DNA of 64,000 bases, from positions 195,132,685 to 195,196,684 of the forward strand of contig CM061914.1 of NCBI GenBank assembly GCA_031002005.1, given 5' to 3'. The stretch is from Vandiemenella viatica. Its lineage: Eukaryota; Arthropoda; Insecta; Orthoptera; Morabidae. How positions within the stretch are numbered: the first letter of the stretch is position 1; the number at the start of each line of letters is the position of its first letter. This document shows, piece by piece, positions 56,041-64,000 of this stretch. The translations under genes and the position numbers were made by a program. Below the pieces are notes generated by a model. It was given only the letters and a program-made list of their open reading frames with translations, was not told where the DNA came from and searched no databases.

Positions 56041-57610
56041 AGTAACGCGATAACTGAAATTAGCGGCTTCTCTATCAGCGAGTCTGCCGCCACGATGCAA
56101 AGCGAGCGGAATTCTATCAACGCCGGATCCGTTACGCTCTCTCAGTCGGTGAAATCTGCCGAGTTAATTCGAAGCAGAGAAAACCACCCGCAAGACTAGT
56201 TTTTCCTGTCGCAGGCCAATTTCTCTCCCGCGAAAACAGGCCACCAATATAGACATCCATCGCGCGTAGAATTTACCTTCGCACAAATTTAGAAAACGTT
56301 AAGATGTGCCATATGCGACGAGGTTTGACCAAAAAGTATCGACAATATTGTAATTACGATTGTTTTCGAGTGACACCTTTGTCATGTTAACAGTCCATAA
56401 CATAGAAATCAATTTTCAACCATTCTGTGTCCATTTTTGTCTGATAAACAAGTACTGACGACGCCCTTGACACAATCGATTTTTCTATTTTCAAAACGTC
56501 TGAATAAAGCATTTGCATTCAACTTTGTATAAAAATGGAATAAATTGTGATAGCTAGAATGCCTCTTTAATTTCAGAATTAGTTACAGAAGCACATCTGA
56601 GACTGAACAACTACTGGAATGCGAAACAGAATTTGTGAAAAGCTTTAATTCAAACACACAATATTAACTGCGTTACCAATATGACTGTTGGCTGAACATA
56701 CGAAAAAATACAGAAACAGGGCTAAACGCAAGATGGCGTCTAAGATCCCAGCGACATTGCATGCTGTAGGAAAAGAAAACAGCTATGAGTGAACTAACCA
56801 CCAAAAACGATTTTGTTTGGTCTCTTGCATTACACTGTACTTGAAGAGTTAAAGAAATGGAATAATACGTACAAAGATGAACGCATGACGTATTAACGTT
56901 GCAGGGTGTGATTTAATTTAAATATCGTTTTAAGTTGGGGACTATATTAAAAAGAGTAGTTTTTTCCCCAATTTATCTAGCAAAACTACACCTGACATAA
57001 AACCGAGGTATGGATAGCCGCAGACATGTTTTATTTTTACCTTCCTATCCAAAGATTCTACGTATTTTCAGTTTAGAAATTAACTTCGTTGGTTGCTAAT
57101 GACTTTTTATACACAAAGACAATTATAAACATCTCCGTTACAGGAGGCAGCAGTTTCTTTGGTAACTTTCGCACGACATTTTCGTTGTAGAGGTTAATTT
57201 CCGGCTAATATGGGCAGAAAACGAGCAGCCAAGAACAATACTACAACGTAATGCATAATGCAGCAAATCACACACAAGTCAGTACGAACTTGCCTGAATA
57301 ACCTTTGTACGAACAAATATAACAATAGCATGATTCACGAGGAGAGTGAATTAGGAGAAAGGGTATTGGTGGACTGTGATAGTGGGAAGAAATTACATCC
57401 GTCGGGTTCATGAACAGTTTTGCAAGTGCACTTACGTTTCAGAGTCCGCAAACTTACTTAGCACGAAATTTCATAAGTGAACCGACGAATACACGAACAT
57501 TGCGGGCAAAGATCGTCGACTTTCCACACCAAAGGGTCTGCTCTCTCCTGACCTACAGACACACATAGCGGGCAACGGTCGTCGACCCCCGCGCGGCCAA
57601 CAAGTAGTCC
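56041..57610. other. Unassigned sequence
   Basis: No gene recognised. Two copies of 'gcgggcaa..gtcgtcgac' lie at 57502 and 57568. Confidence 0.45.
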
Positions 57611-57618
57611 CTCTAGGC

Positions 57619-57882
57619 CAGGGGTCTCCAAACTTTTCAGCCTTAGGGCCATACTGATTACTCCAGTAAGTTCCGAGGGCCAAAAAACCAACATAAAATT
57701 AGAAAACTTCAGTAAACTAAACTTAATTTGCTAGAGCTAAAAAAAAAAAGGTCTACAATTCGCGCTAGGGTGGGACCTTAAAAAAAAAAAAAAAGGTCTC
57801 CAAAAGTTTAGCTCTCCGCGGGCCGGAAAAAATCTGTCCGCGGGCCGGATGTGGCCCGCGGGCCGTAGTTTGGAGACCCCTG
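57619..57882. mobile_element. hAT-type MITE
   Basis: Ends CAGGGGTCTCCAAACT on both sides (inverted). The perfect 8-bp duplication CTCTAGGC lies at 57611-57618 and 57883-57890. The right end holds the self-complementary block 'gcgggccg..cggcccgcgggcc'. Length 264 bp. Confidence 0.95.
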
Positions 57883-57890
57883 CTCTAGGC

Positions 57891-59905
57891 TAACATTACT
57901 ACCAAATTCTAATGTATAACGTTCCAGAAACAAACGACAGTATAAATCACAACAGACATGCTGTGGCGATTAAAGGATGTATAGCACCATTTTCACATTC
58001 AACACCGTGACATCTGGTTATAAATGAAAGAAATAATCGGACAATTCGCAAACGACAGTTTGATCAAAGGAAACCAGAGTCAATGGGAGAATGAGAATTA
58101 TTGATTCCTCAAAGATGACTTCGACATAAAAACCATTAATGACAAACTCTGAAGTGTGTGGCTGCAAAAACTTATTCCTTGCCCACTTGTTAGCTAATAA
58201 CAGTAATCGAGCATTTGTTCTAATGGCAGCAATTTGAATGCCACTTCGGAAAAAAAGATTTTTTGGCACAAACAGAATGGATAGAAACAGAATACTGAAA
58301 TATATGTTTTGTTACATCCTGCGAGAAACAACTGCTATTAAAAACAATTGAAACACTGAGGGAGACCACAAATGGGTCAGAAAATGCAGGAACAGTGAAC
58401 ATGACCTACATGATCAAACATTGCCAAACAAAAAATTTGCAATTTCAGATTGGAACAGAAACTTAATCGAAACTCACATAAGAGTCTAATGCCATAGCTG
58501 AAACACAGATATCTTTATTATTAATTTTGAAGTTTCCAATCTACACAAGAAAATGAAAAATCAATTCAAGTTTTCACAGTATTTGCTCAGATAGAAATTA
58601 AATTTTGTATTTTCTTTAGTAACAAGTATACAGTTCCAGGAGGTATATTTATACGTGTAAATAAGAAAATCTAGAGTGCATCAAAAACTTTCAGAAAAAA
58701 TTAATATTTTCAGCGTAGGCCCAGAAATAATTAATATTTTCAACTTTCACTGTAACTTTCATTAAAATATTTTACTGTACTATTCATAACTTTATTTATA
58801 GTAGCAGAATATCAAAAACTGCTTAGACGTTGGTGTAGGGATAGTTAATGGGCAGTATTAAACATTAATAAAATGAACAATCAGTACATTGTTGGTATGT
58901 TTTAATGTTTACCTTGCTGCCAAAAATCTTAACACCAGAAAAGGCCAAATACACATCCCAGAGATCAATACCAAACAAATTTAACTCAGACTTTCGAGTG
59001 AATGGTAATCTATGGTATTCTATTATTATATTCTTACTGCATGAAACATTCAAACTAAATCTCAAACATTCTGGTGATAAAAATAGAAAGAGGGGCTGCC
59101 ACACTTTGCGATTTCTTCTGTCAGTTGTGGATATTATGGCTAGTAGAAGACTTAGGTCACTTCAAGAACAATAGACAATGCCAATTCCACTCGCACTCGT
59201 CCACACTTCAAACACAAATCCATTACAGTCTTCTACACAAACATAACTTCGGTCAATATGAAACCAAAGGAAACTGTCCAATTTATCTGTGCCAATTTAC
59301 CATCTAATATTGGCTCAATGTGGGAAGTTTATTAATTGTTTAAATCATTTTTGCTCTGTCGAAACATACCCGGTTCCACTGCCTTGTAAGATGTGTAGTA
59401 CTGAACCATATACAGATTTATTGACATGAATGGAACATCCTATAAATAATTGGGTTCCAGTCTGTTCAAGAACTGATTTTATTTTCAGCAACTGTACAAA
59501 GACTGCAGGGAATAAATTGGGTCAATTCAACAAATTGTATCACATACTTGACGGACAACACTATGACAACTTTTTCCCTGCGCATCACCTTTGGTTGGAC
59601 AGAACTAGAATGTGTCCACCCAGAAATAATTTTCAGGTATTAAAATATCTACAGTAGACATGTTGTAGTGCAATATAGGCTGCATTTACTCAAATTTTAA
59701 ATTGTGCATCAAACAACAATTATGAATTTTCCAAACGGACCATTTATCTTCTGTACCCTCTCACTTCTTTCTATACAGGACTCTCAAGGTTTCAGTGCAA
59801 ATCTCAAAGGAAAATGAACAACAGATTCATGTCACAGTAAGCTGTAGATAACTATTGCGAGTATAGATGAGTAGTAAATGTTTTCGTTTTTGCTGTGTGT
59901 TGCAG
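57891..59905. other. Sequence upstream of the Ly6 exon (probably intron or 5' flank)
   Basis: AT-rich with no recognised element or exon. If the Ly6 exon has a spliced upstream partner, it was not found here. Confidence 0.4.
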
Positions 59906-60088
59906 CCACTGTGCCTATGGCTGCTGGCATCAGATGTTACAAGTGCACCATACTCCCTCCAAGCTCCGTCAGCAACGAGACAGAAAGACTGTGTTCCGGA
60001 TTCGACGGCTCCGAACGCTATCAGGTCGACTGCCCACATTCCACACTATGCATGAAGAAGATATTTGAACTACCTCTACAGAAAGGCC
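59906..60088 (+). CDS. Ly6/uPAR-domain protein, exon with the first part of the domain
   Basis: The exon lies between acceptor 'ctgtgtgttgcag' (ending 59905) and donor 'gtaagt' (60089), phase 1 at both sides, as usual for Ly6 exons. It encodes TVPMAAGIRCYKCTILPPSS, then ERLCSGFDGSERYQVDCPHS and TLCMKKIFELPLQKG. The Cys pattern (RCYKC...LC...DC....LC) is that of insect Ly6 proteins, small secreted or GPI-anchored three-finger proteins of membranes and septate junctions (the quiver/sleepless and boudin group is the general family; I do not assign a member). The remaining Cys, the CC....CN end and the GPI signal must lie in later exons beyond 64000. Alternatively translation starts at ATG 59878 without an intron: MFSFLLCVAATVPMAAG is itself a good signal peptide. 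Either way the gene is partial. Confidence 0.78.
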
Positions 60089-60739
60089 GTAAGTATTTTT
60101 AAAAAAAAACCTGGATGGTAATGTTCTTATTATCTTCATGAACAGCAGAAATAGTTCAAAAAATAAAAAAAATAAAGTTTCAAAATAAATAAAATACGAA
60201 AGTTTTGAGCTTTGATAAATGATTGACATTTGAATGAGTGCACTAAAATCAATTGCAAGATTTTTCAATTCCTTTTTGGATAATATTGATGCTCATATTC
60301 AAGGTGAAACAGGCCGGTCGCGCACTTTAAGCTCTCTGGATCTAATATAATAATATTAAAATTTTCACCATTTTCCGATAGCAGTAATACTTAAATTTTT
60401 CACACATGTGACTCTTTGTATCCTCATTGTTAATAGTTTCTCATTCCATTTGTTTTGTAATTTTTGTCAGTCCACTCAAGTTACGAATCAGTGAAGTGAC
60501 GGGCACAGAGACACGCATGCAATGTTTCTTATTGACCAACAGATGGATTTAGGTGGTCATCTCATTTAAAATAGGAAAAATTATTATTTGTGGTTGGTTT
60601 TTAAAGATTGTTGATAGTATTAAATTTTTTATATCAGAAACATTTAAAAATAATACAATATCTAATCCATTACATAAAAACCTTCTGATGCTGTGTAGCC
60701 ATTCAGATGAATAGGCGCGAGATAGCTCACTCGCTGCAA
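60089..60739 (+). other. Probable Ly6 gene intron, first part
   Basis: AT-rich; no downstream exon recognised. Confidence 0.45.
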
Positions 60740-61280
60740 AATAATGCCCAGGCCTCGAATCCATCAACAGAATCCTCCATTCAATAGAATCCATCTTGCT
60801 AACCTGCCCAGCAATGAGATCCATTCTTCCAAAATCCTACCTGCCCCTCCAAGAACTTATTTCAGCAGGCCTCCCAACCTCGGCAAACTCCCTGTCCACA
60901 AACATAGTCTTCTTCGTCATAAGGTCCCAACGCTCTTTCCCATGCAATAGACCCCGCTGTAATATGTGTAACATACGCCATCCCACCACCTGTGAAACCT
61001 CCCACGTAATATACCAGCTAACCTGCAAACACTGCCTGGCTTCCTACATAGGTTTGACTACCAATCCGTTAGCCATTAGAATGAATGACCAGATGGTACT
61101 CACCCGGAATCCAAAACACCCAGTAGCTGTCCGTGCCATCTCCCATGACACAACTAATTTCAGTTCTTGTTTCACGGTCTGTACTATCAGAGTCCTCCCA
61201 AACAACAGCAGCTCATCTGAACTCAGAATGTGGGGACTTGCCTACCAATGCAAACTAGGCACAAGGCAACCTCCATGATC
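60740..61280 (+). pseudogene. Penelope-like element, C-terminal GIY-YIG endonuclease region
   Basis: An upstream frame reads FSRPPNLGKLPVHKHSLLRH. After a frameshift near 60930 comes FPCNRPRCNMCNIR, then CETSHVIYQLTCKHCLASYI and GLTTNPLAIRMNDQ. This Cys-rich linker plus (V)IYQLTC..C...YIGLT is the end of Penelope-type reverse transcriptases, where a GIY-YIG nuclease nicks the target. The usual His after RMN is Gln (RMNDQ), so the copy is likely inactive. The RT part is absent. It probably lies inside the intron of the Ly6 gene. Confidence 0.85.
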
Positions 61281-64000
61281 TCAATACAAGCTAATTCCCA
61301 ATCATTACTTTTCCTTCCCTCTATCCTCTCCTAGCCACCATCCTCAATAGTTAAACTCAACCACTGCTAACCAGGTGATGTTTAACTTCAGATTATTTTG
61401 TTTAAAATTCCTTTTTTAAAATTTTATTTTATTTACTTATTTATTTTTGCTTATTAAGATTTATGTTGTTAAGATTTTATGATATTATTCTGCTCTTTTT
61501 ACAATATTTTGCAATGCTTTGGAATTAGCTCCAAATCACTACCATCTCACTGTATTCTGTTTGAATTTACTCCCACCAAGTTCCTAGCTAACAGTCCTTC
61601 TGTGAGGCAGTCACTCATCCTCCATAATGTTCTGTTGTTGATAAAGGGCTAACTCCTGAAAATTACTACGTCATTTGTGTTCTTGTCTTATTTTGTGTTC
61701 ACACCACCCAACCGTCATCTAAGCTAGGTGATGGTTCATTTCCCTATCCTAATTTGTAATTCATTTTCACTACTTAACACCAATAATTTCATGGTTACTA
61801 TATATATTAAATTTATGTAGAAAGTACAATTGTTTGATCAGCTACTGAACTTTTGGCTCCAATCTAAAAATGCAAATGTTAATTGGCACTAATAACTTTA
61901 AAAACACTGTCAGAATAGTAAAAAAAAAAAAAAAAACCTGAATAAAAGCTCCAGTTTACAAGTGTCAATTTCCCTCTTTGTCGCTCTCATGGACCAATTT
62001 GTTAAACTAGTGTACATTGTTAGCTGCTATATAAAATCATTTTTGCCATAAATGATTTTTTTAATCACTTAATTTTTTGTACATTTAATGGTAGTGAAAA
62101 TTAGTTGACAAATTAGCTTTCTAGGATGGTAATATGAACCAACTTAATAGCGTTTTTTCTAATTTCAACTTATGAAAAAAGCTAAAATTTGGTTACAAAA
62201 AGATAATTTACAACTAATTTTCACTACCTCTAATTCTATAAAATGAGGTGTTAAAAAAAGTATATATTAAGTGACGTGTATGCAAGCAAGCGTTTGATGG
62301 CGCATAAAAAAATATTGATTCAGAGTATAAGACAAAATCGCAAACAGTTTCACTTAATTCATTTTGTTTTTCACTCCTAAAAAACATTAATTCACTGATG
62401 TCAGTTTTTAAATATTTTGGGTTTGCCAGGTATAAAACATCAAAAATAAACTTGAAAACTCTGTGAAAAGTTAATGATTTAATGATGATCAGAAATAGAT
62501 CTCTGCTGATAAACATTATAATACAAGAATGGAGACTTCATTGCAACATTATAATAAATGTTGTTAAATAAATAATTTTTTTTTAAATAAACTTCTTTAT
62601 CACTTACTAAAGAATGCCAATTTAGAATCTTGCACCATTTTGAAAACAGGACACAGCCAGTGCCGACTATCACAAATAAGATAAACATATAAACTGGGCA
62701 CAAGGAACCAAATTCTGGGAGTATTGTAGTTTTCAGTTACGATCGTGTCCTCAAGTTGCAGTAGGCACCCAGAAGCCATAAACCAAATCAACACAAAATA
62801 CAGCTCACAGTTACAACTCCATTTCACTCCTGCCACGTGATTTGACAAGATGAAACCTAAATCCTCACTCAGCTGAGTAACAGACACAAACAAGCAAACA
62901 TTATGCAATCTCTGGTGGACTTAAGACTTTGACAATTTCACGTAAATATTAAAACTATTATAAAACTTGAATACAGTGAACATATGTTTGAAGAAGAAAA
63001 AGATTGAGATTAAAAATTGAAGGTCCCTGAAAATTTATTTTCAGAATTTTGGTACGTCTGTCCGTCCGTGTGTTTTTTTATCACGCAATGACTGCTTAAC
63101 GGGTTTAAAGCTGTTTTTGTAGTATAAAGTTAAGAGACCAACTTTTAATGTCAGCATCATTTCACATCACCCGATGGTGAGCAGTCAACTGAATGCTAAC
63201 ATTTTTAACTATTATCCGACATTACCTAAAAACTACTGAATTGATTTTGATGCTGTTTATGCAGCTCGAAAGCTAAAGGGCTGAGTTAAGAGGTATGTCT
63301 AGCCATGCTATATCACCTCAAGATGCAACACAAAATAAAAATCTGGCCCAAATACTAACAAAAAACATTAACAAAAATACAAATCGATATATAAGCTGTC
63401 AATTGTGAAACAATAGTATTGACTCACGAGGAAAATATGTGAAAAATAATAATAAAAAAGTGGAGATAAATTTAAGTGTGAATAGAATACTAGTCCATGT
63501 GGAACCATGCTATCAATATTAAGAACAAAAACTGTATTATGTTCATCATGAAACATCAAGTTGCTTCAGGTATCCATTAACGATCTAAACGTTGACCGTT
63601 CAATAGAGACTCTTGTACAAACACACCCACATCTTACTAGCTCAGTTCATTATTGTTTGGTCACGTTTTATTCACGCTACAGATACCTTAATTTAATTTC
63701 CCTCTGGCAATTTCCATTCATATCAGCTTTCTTATTTGATGACTTTCTTTTCCAGACTTAAAATTTGCCGATTGCAATATCGTTCGTTGTTATTAATTAT
63801 CCCTGAAGGAGGATTTGCCTGGTTACATTTCTTAATTCAAATACTTCTGTAACTCACAAACTTTTCTTTTAAATTCTTTCTGTTCAGCATATGCCTCAAT
63901 ATTTATCCAGTCCCCCATCTATGTCATCTACAAACGAAAATTCTCACAGATGTTGACACCTTGTGAAGTAACAGCAAAACAACTGGTGAATTATTGGTCA
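61281..64000. other. AT-rich sequence, nothing recognised
   Basis: No motif-bearing frame, SINE or MITE end was seen. The short frames are low-complexity Phe/Tyr/Leu-rich translations. Probably intron of the Ly6 gene. Confidence 0.45.

Overview
The window is eukaryotic and almost certainly from an insect. The best evidence is an intron-split RR-2 (Rebers-Riddiford) cuticular protein gene rich in Gly/His, plus an exon of an insect-type Ly6 protein. Everything else is a large, repeat-dominated genome of the kind seen in hemimetabolous or polyneopteran insects (grasshopper, cricket or stick-insect like). That narrower placement is inference from the style of the SINE and LINE families, not proof. 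Two runs of exactly 1000 N (1569-2568 and 46454-47453) are scaffold gaps.

Layout. 1-1568: a small MITE and a ~277-bp tandem repeat. 2569-8775: the cuticular protein gene on the plus strand, with exons at 2605-2907, 4340-4436 and 8490-8707 and the poly(A) signal at 8770. Its first exon is probably in the N gap. Its last intron holds a Harbinger-type MITE and a decayed Tigger/pogo transposon with intact ends. 10471-13470: a 3-kb minisatellite of a 39-bp unit (about 76 copies). 13.5-32 kb: layered transposon debris, namely LINE 3' ends, tRNA-derived SINEs, two related MITE families, and a MULE-type element carrying a FLYWCH-like zinc-finger ORF. 32.4-33.2 kb: a ~770-bp inverted repeat with a perfect 92-bp inner stem. 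34.1-36.4 kb: a hAT element with an 8-bp target duplication. 36.4-39.7 kb: a LINE split by a mariner, which itself contains a LINE fragment and a hAT MITE. 40-57 kb: more LINE, Tc1/mariner, SINE and MITE copies, microsatellites, and a small foldback with a tRNA-like head and a hammerhead-ribozyme-like core. 57.6-64 kb: a hAT MITE, the Ly6 exon at 59906-60088, a Penelope-like GIY-YIG fragment, then AT-rich sequence with nothing recognised.

Only the cuticular gene and the Ly6 exon look like host protein-coding sequence under constraint. The MULE-borne FLYWCH ORF is intact but transposon-linked. All other long reading frames are repeats read as protein, opposite-strand shadows, or broken transposon proteins. 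No genuine tRNA, rRNA or other RNA gene was recognised; all tRNA-like pieces look SINE-derived or degenerate. Family calls come from reading motifs by eye; no database search was run.
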